Source of the DNA: Castor canadensis
Taxonomy: Eukaryota > Chordata > Mammalia > Rodentia > Castoridae
Assembly (NCBI RefSeq): GCF_047511655.1
Contig: NC_133403.1
Location: 11,963,014-12,027,013 of the forward strand
Direction: 5' to 3'
Length of the DNA stretch: 64,000 nt
The notes beneath the pieces are model-generated. The model was not told where the DNA came from. It worked only from the letters and a program-made list of their open reading frames with translations, and made no database searches. The translations under genes were made by a program, and so were the position numbers. This document shows positions 9,496 to 22,014 of this stretch, in pieces (within the stretch, counting starts at the first letter, position 1; every line of letters begins with the position of its first letter).

Positions 9496-12400
9496 CTAAT
9501 GTCCACATATGAGGGAGAACATACGATTTTTGGTTTTTTGAGCCAGGCTAACCTCACTCAGAATGATGTTCTCCAATTCCATCCATTTACCAGCGAATGA
9601 TAACATTTCGTTCTTCTTCATGGCTGCATAAAATTCCATTGTGTATAGATACCACATTTTCTTAATCCATTCGTCAGTGGTGGGGCATCTTGGCTGTTTC
9701 CATAACTTGGCTATTGTGAATAGTGCCGCAATAAACATGGATGTGCAGGTGCCTCTGGATTAACAGTCTTTTGGGTATATCCCCAAGAGTGGTATTGCTG
9801 GATCAAATGGTAGATCGATGTCCAGCTTTTTAAGTAGCCTCCAAATTTTTTTCCAGAGTGGTTGTACTAGTCTACATTCCCACCAACAGTGTAAGAGGGT
9901 TCCTTTTTCCCCGCATCCTCGCCAACACCTGTTGTTGGTGGTGTTGCTGATGATGGCTATTCTAACAGGGGTGAGGTGGAATCTTAGTGTGGTTTTAATT
10001 TGCATTTCCTTTATTGCTAGAGATGGTGAGCATTTTTTCATGTGTTTTCTGGCCATTTGAATTTCTTCTTTTGAGAAAGTTCTGTTTAGTTCACATGCCC
10101 ATTTCTTTATTGGTTCATTAGTTTTGGGAGAATTTAGTTTTTTAAGTTCCCTGTATATTCTGGTTATCAGTCCTTTGTTTGATGTATAGTTGGCAAATAT
10201 TTTCTCCCACTCTGTGGGTGTTCTCTTCAGTTTAGAGACCATTTCTCTTGATGAACAGAAGCTTTTTAGTTTTATGAGGTCCCATTTATCTATGCTATCT
10301 CGTAGTTGCTGTGCTGCTGGGGTTTCATTGAGAAAGTTCTTACCTATACCTACTAACTCCAGAGTATTTCCTACTCTTTCCTGTATCAACTTTAGAGTTT
10401 GTGGTCTGACATTAAGATCCTTGATCCATTTTGAGTTAATCTTGGTATAGGGTGATATACATGGATCTAGTTTCAGTTTTTTGCAGACTGCTAACCAGTT
10501 TTCCCAGCAGTTTTTGTTGAAGAGGCTGCTATTTCTCCATCGTATATTTTTAGCTCCTTTGTCAAAGATAAGTTGCTTATAGTTGTGTGGCTTCATATCT
10601 GGGTCCTCTATTCTGTTCCACTGGTCTTCATGTCTGCTTTTGTACCAGTACCATGCTGTTTTTATTGCTACTGCTTTGTAATATAGTTTGAAGTCAGGTA
10701 TTGTGATACCTCCTGCATTGTTCTTTTGACTGAGTATTGCCTTGGCTATTCGTGGCCTCTTGTGTTTCCATATAAATTTCACGGTAGATTTTTCAATCTC
10801 TTTAATGAATGTCATTGGAATTTTGATGGGATTGCATTAAACATGTAGATTACATTTGGGAGTATCGACATTTTTACTATGTTGATTGTACCAATCCATG
10901 AGCATGGGAGATCTCTCCACTTTCTATAGTCTTCCTCAATCTCTTTCTTCAGAAGTGTATAGTTTTCCTTGTAGAGGTCTTTCACATCTTTTGTTAGGTT
11001 TATACCTAGGTATTTGATTTTGTTTGAGGCTATTGTAAATGGAATTGTTTTCATACATTCTTTTTCCGTTTGCTCATTGTTAGTGTATAGAAATGCTAAT
11101 GATTTTTCTATGTTGATTTTATATCCTGCTACCTTGCTATAGCTATTGGTGATGTCTAGAAGCTTCTGAGTAGAGTTTTTTGGGTCTTTAAGGTATAGGA
11201 TCATGTCATCTGCAAATAGGGATATTTTGACAGTTTCTTTACCTATTGTATTCCTTTTATTCCTTCTTCTTGCCTAATTGCTCTGGCTAGGAATTCCAGT
11301 ACTATGTTGAATAGGAGTGGAGATAGTGGGCATCCTTGTCTGGTTCCTGATTTTAGAGGGAATGGTTTTAATTTTTCTCCGTTAAGTATAATGCTGGCTG
11401 TAGGTTTGTCATATATAGCTTTTATAATGTTGAGGAACTTTCCTTCTATTCCTAGTTTTCTTAGAGCTTTTATCATGAAATGATGTTGGATCTTATCAAA
11501 GGCTTTTTCTGCATCTATTGAGATGATCAAGTGGTTTTTGTCTTTGCTTCTGTTAATGTGGTTTATTACGTTTATTGATTTTCGTATGTTGAACCACCCC
11601 TGCATCCCTGGGATGAAGCCTACTTGGTCGTGGTGAATAATCTTTTTGATGTGTTGCTGAATTCGGTTTGCCATTATTTTGTTGAGGATTTTTGCATCAA
11701 TGTTCATTAAGGAGATTGGCCCTATAGTTCTCCTTTTTGGAGGTGTCTTTGCCTGGTTTTGGGATAAGTGTAATACTGGCTTCATAAAATGTGTTTGGCA
11801 GTTTTCCTTCCCTTTCTATTTCGTGGAACAGTTTAAGGAGGGTTTGTATCAGTTCTTCTTTAAAAGTCTGATAGAATTCAGCAGAGAATCCATCAGGTCC
11901 TGGACTTTTCTTTTTGGGGAGACTCTTGATTGCTGCTTCAATTTCATTTTGTGTTATAGATCTATTCAGGTGATTAATTTCCTCTTGGTTCAGTTTTGGA
12001 TGATCATATGTATCTAGAAATCTGTCCATTTCTTTTAGATTTTCAAATTTATTTGAATATAGGTTCTCAAAGTAGTCTCTGATGATTTCCTGGACTTCCA
12101 TGGTGTTTGTTGTTATCTCCCCTTTTGCATTCCTAATTCTACTAATTTGGGTTTTTTCTCTCCTCATTTTAGCCAGGTTTGCCAGGGGGTCTATCGATCT
12201 TGTTTATTCTTTCAAAGAACCAACTTTTTGTTTCATTAATTCTTTGTATGGTTTTTTTGGTTTCTATTTCGTTGATTTCAGCTCTTATTTTTATTATTTC
12301 TCTCCTTCTATTTGTTTTGGGATTTGCTTGTTCTTGTTTTTCTAGGAGTTTGAGATGTATCATTAGGTCATTGATTTGGGATCTTTCAATCTTTTTAATA

Positions 12401-13314
12401 TATGCACTCATGGCTATAAACTTTCCTCTCAAGACTGCCTTAGCTGTGTCCCATAGGTTCCGGTAGGTTGTGTTTTCATTTTCATTGACTTCCAGGAACT
12501 TTTTAATTTCCTCTTTTATTGCATCAATGATCCATTCTTCATTAAGTAATGAGTTATTTAGTTTCCAGCTGTTTGCATGTTTTTTGTCTTTACTTTTGTT
12601 GTTGAGTTCTACTTTTACTGCATTGTGGTCAGATAGTATGCACGGTATTATTTCTATTTTCTTATATTTGCTGAGGCTTGCTTTGTGCCCTAGGATATGA
12701 TCTATTTTGGAGAAGGTTCCATGGGCTGCTGAGAAGAATGTATATTGTGTAGAGGTTGGATGAAATGTTCTGTAGACATCTACTAGGTCCACTTGATCTA
12801 TTGCATATTTTAGAGCTTGGATTTCTTTATTGAGTTTTTGTTTGGATGACCTATCTATTGATGATAATGGAGTGTTAAAGTCTCCCACAACCACTGTGTT
12901 GGCGTTTATATATGCTTTTAGGTCTTTCAGGGTATGTTTGATGAAATTGGGTGCGTTGACATTGGGTGCGTACAGATTGATGATTATTATTTCCTTTTGG
13001 TCTATTTCCCCTTTTATTAGTATGGAATGTCCTTCTTTATCTCGTTTGATCAATGTAGGTTTGAAGTCTACTTTGTCAGAGATAAGTATTGCTACTCCTG
13101 CTTGTTTTCGGGGGCCATTGGCTTGGTAAATCTTCTTCCAGCCTTTCATCCTAAGCATATGCTTATTTCTTTCGGTGAGATGAGTCTCCTGTAAGCAACA
13201 AATTGTTGGATCTTCTTTTTTAATCCATTTTGTCAAACGGTGTCTTTTGATGGGTGAATTAAGTCCATTAACATTAAGCGTTAGTACTGATAGGTATGTG
13301 GTGATTCCTGCCAT
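9496..13314 (-). pseudogene. LINE-1 ORF2 (endonuclease-reverse transcriptase), broken
   Basis: The endonuclease domain is open from 13314 to 12169 and shows [21 protein letters not shown] and SDHNAV. The RT domain follows in shifted frames (12167-11697, 11785-11243, 11204-10812), including [17 protein letters not shown] and FADD. The cysteine-rich C-terminal part is 10815-9760. A stop at 9760 lies in frame with the final segment 9738-9496. At least four frame changes are visible. ORF2 normally nicks target DNA and reverse-transcribes its own RNA. Confidence 0.92.
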
Positions 13315-13364
13315 TTAGTTGTCTTAGTTGTTTGAAGGTTTGATTGTGTGTACCTAACTTGATG

Positions 13365-14470
13365 TTACTCTCTACTGTCTTGCTTTTTCTTATCCTGTGG
13401 TTTGGTGCTGCCTGCCTTTTCATGGTTAAGTTGGGTGTCACTTTCTGTATGCAGGATCCCTTGCAGAATCCTTTGTAGTGGTGGCGTTGTGGTCACATAT
13501 TGTTTTAGTTTCTGCTTATCATGGAAGACTTTTATTGCTCCATCTATTTTGAATGATAGCTTTGCTGGGTAGAGTATCCTGGGGTTGAAGTTATTTTCAT
13601 TCAGTGCCCGGAAGATCTCACCCCACGCTCTTCTTGCTTTTAATGTTTCTGTTGAGAAGTCTGCTGTGATTTTGATGGGTTTACCTTTGTATGTTACTTG
13701 TTTTTTCTCTCTTGCAGCCTTCAATATTCTTTCCTTAGTTTCTGAACTTGTTGTTTTAATGATGATATGTCATGGAGTAGTTCTATTTTGATCTGGTCCG
13801 TTTGGTGTCCTGGAGGCCTCTTGCATTTGTATGGGAATATCTTTCTCTAGATTTGGGAAATTTTCCGTTATTATTTTGTTGGATATATTACGCATTCCCT
13901 TCGCTTGCACCTCTTCTCCTTCTTCGATGCCCATGATTCTCAAGTTTGGTCTTTTGATGGAGTCAGTGAGTTCTTGCATTTTCTTTTCACAGGTCTTGAG
14001 TTGTTTCATTAATAGTTCTTCAGTTTTTCCTTTAATTACCATTTCATCTTCAAGTTCTGAGATTCTGTCTTCTGTTTGTTCTATTCTGCTGGATTGGCCT
14101 TCCGTTTTGTTTTGCAGGTCTGTTTTGTTCTTTTTTCTGAGGTTTTCCATATCCTGGCAGTTTTCTTCTTTATTGTTGTCTATTTTTGTCCTGAGTTCAT
14201 TTATCCATTTATTCACTGTGTTCTCTCTTTCACTTGGTGTTTATACAGTGCTTCTATGGTTTCCTTTATTTCTTCTTTTGCTTTTTCAAATTCTCTATTT
14301 TTATTGTCTTGGAATTTCTTGAGTGTCTCCTGTACATTTTGGTTGAACCTATCCAGTATCATCTCTATAAAATTCTCACTGAGTACTTGTAGTATGTCTT
14401 CTTTTAAATTATTCTTGTGGGCTTCATTGGGTCCAGGACACTTTTTAAATAATTGACCTACAATGATAGT
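13365..14470 (-). pseudogene. LINE-1 ORF1 (RNA-binding coiled-coil protein), broken
   Basis: Part of the coiled coil reads KEEIKETIEALYKHQVKE before a stop and a restart near 14216. The central RNA-recognition part contains NLRIMGIEEGEE (about 13920) and the C-terminal domain ends near 13365 (ADFSTETLKARRAW). The N-terminal beginning around VLDPMKPTR (about 14430) is the last recognisable part. In active elements this protein trimerises and coats LINE-1 RNA. Confidence 0.88.
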
Positions 14471-14480
14471 TGTGTGCCCT

Positions 14481-14867
14481 GTGATCAGCGGGGGACACTG
14501 GAGCTTGTCTGTAGTTTTTGCACACAGCTACTGAGAAAGAACTATTCATTCAAAGGAACCCTGACTGGGGGATGGGTGCTGTACTTGCTAATGGGAACTC
14601 ATTAGCTCTTTCCACTCTGGCCTGGCATAACATGGACCTTTGTTTTGTCTCATCAGTTGCTTCCGCCTTGAGTTTCCCCAAGAGGGAAAACAAAATTCCC
14701 ACCTCCTCACCCTGCAGTGCAAGCTGAGCTCCAGCACCAGGAGTCAGGAAGGGACTGGAGCAGTCATCAAGGAAACATGAATAGCCCCTGCTTTGGCAGA
14801 GGGTAGGAAAGAAAAGGAGGTCTGGTACAGTCAGCACCATTGTGAGAATCAGGAGTCTGTGCCCACT
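14481..14867 (+). promoter_or_regulatory. Upstream region of the IGLV5-like pseudogene
   Basis: This non-repetitive stretch lies between the LINE-1 5' end and the V leader exon. The last 110 bp look like typical V-lambda 5' flank (tgaatagcccctgctttgg). I find no good ATTTGCAT octamer; the place where one would be expected reads ggaaacatgaat, which would be a decayed version. No convincing TATA box is visible. Confidence 0.45.
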
Positions 14868-15055
14868 ATGGTCCGTACTCCTCTCCTCCTCCTTGTCCTG
14901 TCATTGAACAGGTAGGAGCAAGCTTCAAACATGCAGGAAGCCAACAAGCTTACATGAGTAATTTCATCTCACACTCTAGAGAAATTTTACCTGTTCCCTG
15001 CCCAATCAACCATGTGTTTCTGTTTCCAGGCTCCTTCCAAACTGCTGACTCCACT

Positions 15056-15119
<64 letters not shown>

Positions 15120-15357
15120 TACCAGAGTCAACTGCATCCTGAGAAGTGATATTACTGTTGGTGGATGCAGCATATTCTGGTACCAGAAGAAGCCAGGGAC
15201 CCTGCCTTAGTTACTACTGAGATACTATTCAGAGTCAAATACAAAACAGGGCTCTTTGTTCCCCAGCCACTTCTCTGGATCCAAAGATGCCTCAGCCAAT
15301 GAGGAGATTCTGCACATCTCAGGGCTACAGCCTCAGAATGAGGCTGAATATTACTGA
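14868..15357 (+). pseudogene. IGLV5: IGLV5-like V-lambda pseudogene
   Basis: Leader exon ATG 14868-14911 (MVRTPLLLLVLSLN) with donor cag|gtagga; the intron ends tttccag at 15029; the V exon begins gctccttccaaactgctgac. FR1 is invaded by (CT)28. FR2 reads FWYQKKPG then a TAG. Then follow LLRYYSESN and the family-5 hallmark FSGSKDASAN, HISGLQ and EAEYY, with TGA at the second conserved Cys (15355-15357). The leader is 44 bp, 2 bp shorter than the usual 46, which shifts the frame into the V exon. No usable CACAGTG heptamer follows; cacagat at 15359 is the nearest. A functional copy would encode the variable domain of a lambda light chain. VPREB, a relative, fits less well because FR3 has the IGLV5 residues. 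Confidence 0.88.
15059..15114 (+). repeat. (CT)28 microsatellite inside V exon FR1
   Basis: An uninterrupted 56-bp CT run that replaces the part of FR1 where IGLV5 genes have tcttccctctctgcatct. The flanks on both sides are recognisable V-lambda sequence, so the repeat probably expanded from the native ctctct rather than being inserted. Confidence 0.95.
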
Positions 15358-16930
15358 CTCACAGATATATGAGGAAGTAAGATAAATTCCCCAGTTTTCT
15401 GAATATCCTGGACTATGACTCATTTCCAATTCTAACATAGCTGGTAGTTATAATTCAAATTAGCTTCGGGTTAACAAAATCTTTCCTTTTAATTTTCTAT
15501 TCAATGTTCATTAACTCTCATAAAACTAAAAACTCAAACAAAACTTATGATGTTATCAAAACTTTGCCAGAGGGACACAATTGTTTATAATAGCCTGTGG
15601 AGCTCACCTTTTCCTCTTGAAATGAAGTATTTAGCTTTTCTTTGCTTTCCTGGTCAGACCTCAGGGACCATCCATAACATGAATTCTGCTGTTTGAGGGG
15701 TGAGACCAGAGACCTCTCCTTCCTACTCCAGTTGCCTTTGTTCTGGGAAGCTCCATGCTCAATATCTCTAAAGGTGAGTCACTAAGATATGAAATGCTGC
15801 CTGAAGACACAGATCCAGGGGGAATTCCAGGCATAGAGCTGGCCTGAATTAGGTACCTGCACTCTCAGATGTAATGACAGAGAAGGCTTATACCCAGAGG
15901 TGATTGGAAGCCTGAAGCCAGAAAAACTTTTTGTGTGACATAAGGTATTGAAGGGGAAGCTCCAACGTTGCTAGGAAAATGCTAAGGCAAGATCTTGAGT
16001 GAAGAAAAGTAGTATTGATGTGTCTTTCCAAAAGCTGACACCACTCAGGACCATGGACACACTTGGGGATGTGTTAGGGAGAATATGGGGTCTTCTGACT
16101 CACTGTTAGTGGGAACAAAATTAAGGTGGAAATTAAGGAAATTAAGTGTAACCATTTCAGGCAAAATGTAATCAGAGTGCAGAAGGAAGTTAGGTCAAGG
16201 AAATGGCAAATCAGGACCAACACTGATTGAGAGACATCAGGCTGTGCCCCAAACAAAGAGAAGGAATTTTATGGTTCTTTGCAAGTCCAGCATTTGTAAG
16301 TACTGCAAAGACCTGAGGTATGGAAGTGGGCATGGCTCTGAAAGATATTTTCTCTGTGCGAACATCCTGACCTTGAGCAGTGGGTGATCAGCTAATCCTT
16401 CTACCGGTCTCATCCTGTTTAGACATTGTGTTTTGTGATAAGAATGAACCAATGAAGTTATTGAGAAAGTATATTAAAGGGAGTAGCAGAAAAACATCCT
16501 GTTTGCTTTCAATGGGTAACAGGCTTGAAGGACCCCCACAGTCTCCTTCTCTGAGTGACTTTAATTTTGGAGATACTGTGGTGGAAGCATCCGAGTTTTA
16601 TTGGTGCACCACCTGGATTTTGATGCAGATGAGATTTGTTAAAGAGAATGAGGTCAAGGAAACAAGATACATCACTTTTAATGCATAATAAATTGGGAAC
16701 TAAAGTAAGATTAGTTACGGAAGTGAGTGGATATAAAAAGCATATATCACAATTTTAATCATTTTGAATTGAGCCTTTAGGCCTGTATTTTCCCTTTGTC
16801 CCATGAATGTCCCTGTCTTTCTCAGGAAGGGTTCCTAATTCCGCAGAGACTGACTGTGCTGCTTCTATTCTCATCTCTCAGTGATGCTTCCCAAAAAGTC
16901 ATGGCATTGGGTGTTATAAAGGAACAAAAA
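15358..16930. other. V-lambda downstream flank, unassigned
   Basis: No gene is supported. The stretch is low-copy within this window and contains no recombination signal of good quality near the V segment. Small ORFs here (for example 16380-16688) show no domain. Confidence 0.4.
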
Positions 16931-16935
16931 TTCTC

Positions 16936-17128
16936 CACTCTTTTTTTTTTTTTTTGAGGTACTGGGGCTTCACCTTGGGCCACTCTGCCAACCCTTTTTT
17001 TGATGGGTATCTTCGAGACAGGGTCTTGAAAACTAATTGCCTGGGCTGGGCTCGAACTGTGATCGATCCTCCTGATCTCTGCCTTCGGAGTGGCTAGGAT
17101 TACTGGCATGAGCCACCAGCACCTGGCA
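16936..17128 (-). mobile_element. SINE (7SL/tRNA-like composite)
   Basis: A T-run at 16940-16954 (the A tail on the minus strand) is followed by tactggggcttcacc and a B1-like unit ending ctgggctcgaactgtgatcg ... gattactggcatgagccacc. This is the reverse orientation of the composite SINE seen many times in the window. Confidence 0.8.
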
Positions 17129-17139
17129 ACTCCACTCAA

Positions 17140-17706
17140 AACTCCTGAAAAGGCTCAAATTTCAAAGTCATCTTTTGGAAAAGAAGCATCAGGGTTACCA
17201 TGTAAACTGGTACTAAAACTTCCAGTGACACTCTCTAAGCTTGTGATGTAGGGAGCAGGTAATCAACTTTTAGGTATTACAGCCTGATTCTCATATTCTG
17301 GATTTATTGATAGGGATTACTTAACTATCTCTAAGCTACAACCAGTAAACAAGAATAATTGTCCCTATCTTACTGCTGGCTTTGACCTCAATGTCACCAA
17401 GAGATCCTGCTCATGTGGAAGTGAGGTAAACATCTACCCATCGCTCCTCCTATTTGACCCATCCCTCCACAGCATTCCCTATGCTCCTAAACCACATCAT
17501 TACAGGTAAATTAATATTAGATAAACTTTTCAGATCCTGTTTTGCATCAGTGTCAATTCATAGATCATTTATCAAACAAAATTTATCAGGAATGTATATG
17601 TTTAGAATAATAAGCTATGGGTCTCTTATCCAAATGTGACCCCTTTATAGATCAATACTCGTACAATTGTAAACATAGATTAATACATCCTGAACCTATG
17701 ATAGAT
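17140..17706. other. Unassigned spacer
   Basis: AT-rich, non-coding. I recognise no repeat family or gene here. Confidence 0.35.
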
Positions 17707-20383
17707 TGATGTGGTTTAGAAATAAAATATTCCTCTAATGCTCATGTATTGGAAACTTTGCCCAAAATGAGGAAGTATTCATAGTTGACTGGATCACTAC
17801 TACAATAATGTCATCAGGGATTAAGCCAAAATATGGACTCATAGGCCAATGCACTCTTAGAAGGTGGAGGAACCTTTAGGAGTTGGGGCCTCGTTAGAGG
17901 AAGAGGATGACTGGAGAAGAGACGTGATGTGCTTTGATGGGTATGTCCTGTCCAGAGTCCCTCACTCATTTGCTCTATGTTCCTCTTACCAACCAAGAGG
18001 TGAGCCACACACTTCAATCACATGCTCCCTACACGATGTCCTGCTTCACCAGAGGCCAGAAATAATGGAGCCAAGTTACAGTGGACTGAACTGTATGAAA
18101 CCATGAGCAAAAATAATTCTTTCTTCCTTTAGGTTCATTTTCTTATAGGTATTTTATCACAGCAAAGGAAAGTTGACTAAAACAGAAAAGTCATACAAAG
18201 AAGTGGCATCATTGCTCTGTCTACACATGGTGATGCAATTCAGAAGCCTTTGGAACTAGTTTGTGAAAAATGTTTGGTAATGCAAGGTAGAGAATACCTA
18301 GAGTACTGCAAGTAGACTATAATAGACAATTTATATGTGAGCTCAAAAAACCAAAGTGCTGATAAAAATGCAGATAGTAGAGTCTGTGCTGATGAGGATT
18401 CACATGCAAATAAGTACACAATTAGGAAGTGGGCTAAGTCCATTCATCTTACACTCTGACAAAAAAACTTGGCTACCGTTTATCTATCCCTGAAAGTTTA
18501 GGTGAGTCTGAATTTAAAGTTGATAGATTAATTAATCTGTCAGATGAAATTTCAAGGTAGCCCAGCATTCATATTGTGGCATGGGTATTGTAGCTGCTTT
18601 TAGCCAGAGATTCAGAGAATTGGGAAGAAAATTCAGGGCATAACAATTTTAAAAACTTACACTTTGACCAGAAAAGGAGAGCTTGTAAATTTTTGGCCAA
18701 GAAGGGTGTAGTTGCTAAAGAAATTAGCACCACTCTAAAGATGCCAAGTATTTTGCACTGGGAAATAGGAATAATGTCTTAAGGGAATCTCAGTAATAGG
18801 CAAGACCCTACCCAACGCAAGCTCAAAAAGCTCAAAGTATAGACTCAACTGAAGACGCTGCTTTGTGAAGAAAGTGCCAGAGCACTCTGCTTCCACAAGG
18901 TCAGTTAGGGAATTTTTTCCTTAGATCAACCATTCAGTCACTCAGAGGCCACTAAAATTTTTGTAGAAGTGGCCCTAGCTACTATAACAGCTGGCAACAG
19001 ACCTTGGTATCATCCACAAGATGTTGGATTTTCAGTCACAAAGAATGAAAGAGTTGGAGAGTCATGGAACACTACACTTACATTTCAAAGGAAACCCTGA
19101 GAATAGGCAAATATACAAAGCTATACTGTTGAAGCTGAAGATGCAGTGGGGAATTCAGAAAATCAATTAGAGATGCCAGTAAAATGGAACATTTGCTGAG
19201 AAAAAAACTCAGGCCATGAGCAGAATCAGCCCAAAAGACTGGCTATTTGGGCTGCAACCAGCAAGGCCATTCAGGCCCTGGGGCTTTCCAAGCCTTTTGA
19301 GATCTGCATCCTCTCATAGTGTGTGCCAGACATGGAGCTTCAGGATTTAATTTGTGCCGTTAGTTTTTGTTTTGTTTTGTTTTGCTTTACTTTGATATAA
19401 TCCTTCTTTGGCATTCTTCTATCTACCCTTTTTATGGGAATTTTTACTGGGTGTCTGTCCCAGCATTGTGTATTCATAATAAGTAACTCATTTTTAATTT
19501 TTATAGAGTCTCACAGCTAAGAGTTAGCAAGAGTTGCAGAAGATGCTTTGGACTTGGACTTCAGAGCACTGCTGAAACTATTGAGAACCTGGGGACTCTT
19601 GCAGATGGACTAATACGTTTTGCAATATGAGATCGAGTTGAGCCCGAGGGCTAAGGGGGGTGGAATGTTATGTATTGGATCTGAAATTTGGCACCCAGAC
19701 TCATGAGTTGAAGCATTGGACTCCAATGCAGGAGTGCTCACATCTGATTAGATCATGGGTGCTCTAACCTGATCAATGCATTAACGAATTTAAGGATTCA
19801 TAGTTGAATGGGTGGAATTCACTGCCTCCTCCAGTGACTTCAATATTATCCAAGTTCACCAGACAATGATTCCAAAGTTAGCCAGACACTTTCCATTAGT
19901 AACTAGAATCTTTTTCTCCTCATGTCTCCATCCATGGCATCTCACTCAATTAATAAGCTATAAGGTGTCTTAAAGGTAGTATTTTGGTACACAACCCCAA
20001 GTTCACTCACTTCTGCCTTTCACTGATCTCATGAGGATGCAAGAACTATGAACCTTGTTGAATTCACCTATTGACAGGTGGTGGAAACTGTTGGAGATGG
20101 GGCCAATTTAGAGGAAATAAGTCATGGGCGATATGCTCTTGACAAGCACATTTACTTACTGGTTCCTCACACTCTCACTCTGTCTGCCTCCTGTCTGCCA
20201 CGAAGTGTCTTACTGTTCTCCACATTTTCTCTGTCACTGTTTTCTGCCTCAATCTGGGGCCAGAGACAACAGACCAAGTGACCATGGCCTGAAACCTCTG
20301 GAACCATGTGACAAAGTACATCCTTTCTTATTTAAGTTCATTTTATCAGGCAATTTGTTAAAGAAAGGGAAAACTGAGTAACA
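17707..20383 (+). mobile_element. ERVL-MaLR element: LTR, internal region, LTR
   Basis: The left LTR is 17707-18184 (tgatgtgg...gactaaaaca) with ORR1-like text (ggaacctttaggagttggggcc). The internal part is 18185-19665, about 1.5 kb and without a useful ORF. A purine-rich tract (gggctaaggggggtggaa) lies directly before the right LTR 19666-20383 (tgttatgt...gagtaaca). The right LTR is split by a 245-bp foreign segment. MaLR elements are non-autonomous relatives of ERVL and often lack coding capacity. I could not confirm a 5-bp target duplication. Confidence 0.7.
19818..20065 (+). repeat. Copy 1 of a 245-bp direct repeat, inside the MaLR LTR
   Basis: It runs from gcctcctccagtgac to gaaccttgttgaa and matches 20597-20842 with only a handful of differences. 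In the LTR it is bordered by gaattcac on both sides (about 19816-19823 and 20060-20067), which resembles an 8-bp target duplication. It has no terminal inverted repeats that I can see. Confidence 0.8.
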
Positions 20384-20596
20384 GAGAGTAACATGAAATA
20401 ATGGTTTACAAGAAAAATTATAAAAAGAAAATTAAGACTCAAAATGGAAAACAGAGCATAGAATACACTTTCCTGATGGATTCAGGACAGCAAATACAGA
20501 CATCAAATTCTAAGGCCAAAGAAGGCAGTATCTGTGGATTACTCCAAGTCTCCTTCAGGGTTACCTGACCTACACTAGCCTTGACTATTGTCCTTG

Positions 20597-20842
20597 CCTC
20601 CTCCAGTGACCTCAATATTCCCCAAGTTCATCAGACAATGATTCCAAAGTTAGCCAGACACTTTCCATTAGTAACTAGAGTCTTTTTCTCCTCATGTCTC
20701 CATCCATGGCATCTCACTCAATTAATAAGCTATAAGGTGTCTTAAAGGTAGTACTTTGGTACACAACCCCAAGTTCATTCACTTCTGCCTTTCACTGATC
20801 TCATGAGGATGCAAGAGCTACGAACCTTGTTGAACTTACTCT
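20597..20842 (+). repeat. Copy 2 of the 245-bp direct repeat
   Basis: The same sequence as 19818-20065, including tagccagacactttccattagtaac and catctcactcaattaataagc. It lies outside the MaLR element, in otherwise unassigned sequence, and lacks the gaattcac border pair. Confidence 0.8.
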
Positions 20843-22010
20843 TATAAATATCAAATTAAAGCCTAATTGATGGAAATACCACACATCATTGAGATGTTTG
20901 CGTTGGCCAGTAATCCCCAGTGAGGAAAATAACTCTGTTGGATATGGGTTTTTGGTAGTAGGGTAAAGCTGATCTATTCTTAGGAAGAAATATATTCTCT
21001 TTGTGTTTGTGGAAAGCTTGATTGTTTGGTTGGTCACTGACTATGTGGTGATAGGATTATCCCAACTATCACTAAAATCTTGGCTCTGTATGGTGTGCTA
21101 GGATCTTTGATTAATGTTCAGATGTGATCTCTTTGACCCTCTTCAATATATTGACAATTATTTGAGCCACCTGTAGCCCACTATCCTCATGGCTCTAGAG
21201 GTGTAGACCTTTTGCGCCAAAGCTGGTCATCAATGAAGATCCTGCTCAGGTGATGGTCTACCATCAGAGGACTGAGTTTTCTGGAGCACTCTTATTTCTC
21301 CTACCTTTCTGAGACACTTGTCCTAGTCTGGATGCATTAGTGTTCAGGTCATTAACAGTAACATTCTTCAACCTCAATAATTTGCCCTGGACTGAAGGAT
21401 AAAGGTGGAATTATCCCAGGAGTGGGTTTATGTTGAACTTTGTTCCTCATCCTGAGGACATGGAAAGGAATGGGTTAGATTTTTGGCTTCTATATGTTCT
21501 CTGTTCCAGAAACAAAGGATCTAACAAGTAGAGCAAAGTCCCCTTAAGGTTTAAAGTATTTATTCTAAAATGACATAGAAATATCAGTTCTCTTGAAAAT
21601 TATAATGTAAGAATTAGATTGTAAATGATAATTTATGAATTCTAGTTATTGATTGATTGCACAGATAGATCTTTTATAATTTCAGATGTTTTCCAAGGAT
21701 GAGAAGTAGAATTCTGGAGGATTGAGGTTTAGGTTTTTTTCTGACTTCTGCAGGTACTTATTCCCTGTAGGAATTTCCATAATTACAGCATAGTAGCAGC
21801 AGAGAGCTTAAATTTCTATGGGGTTCAGGTGAAAAATAGATTTTAGCTGAAGGGTTCTGATGAAATTTTGTGAAATTCTTGGCTCAGAGTTATGTGTCTC
21901 TTAGTCTATGGGAAACATTCTGAAAAACAGATGGAGCCACAAGTGCCCTCCCATCTCAAAGTATAAGAAACATTTCTATTTTTACTTCTTTGCTGAAAAC
22001 CCATACTGAT
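20843..22010. other. Unassigned, AT-rich
   Basis: No gene or clear repeat is recognised. ORFs are short and without domains. Confidence 0.35.
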
Positions 22011-22014
22011 TTTT

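Larger units (their letters stand above)
9009..14480 (-). mobile_element. LINE-1, near full length, 5' end truncated or unclear
   Basis: On the minus strand: ORF1 (about 14470-13365), a short spacer, ORF2 (13314-9496), a 3' UTR with a G-rich tract and an A-rich tail at 9009-9024. The 3' UTR matches other copies in this window (50380-50862, 48079-48332). Several frameshifts and nonsense codons make it inactive. I find no target-site duplication: the bases beside the tail are gag, and the sequence beside the 5' end (after about 14480) is not. Either the insertion deleted the target or a later rearrangement removed it. The exact 5' limit (14455-14500) is uncertain. Confidence 0.9.

Noticed and set aside
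15059..15114. CRISPR or satellite array
   Set aside because: Simple dinucleotide repeat without spacers.
14868..15357. Assignment to VPREB instead of IGLV5
   Set aside because: FR3 has FSGSKDASAN and HISGLQ as in IGLV5, and the leader and intron match IGLV layout.
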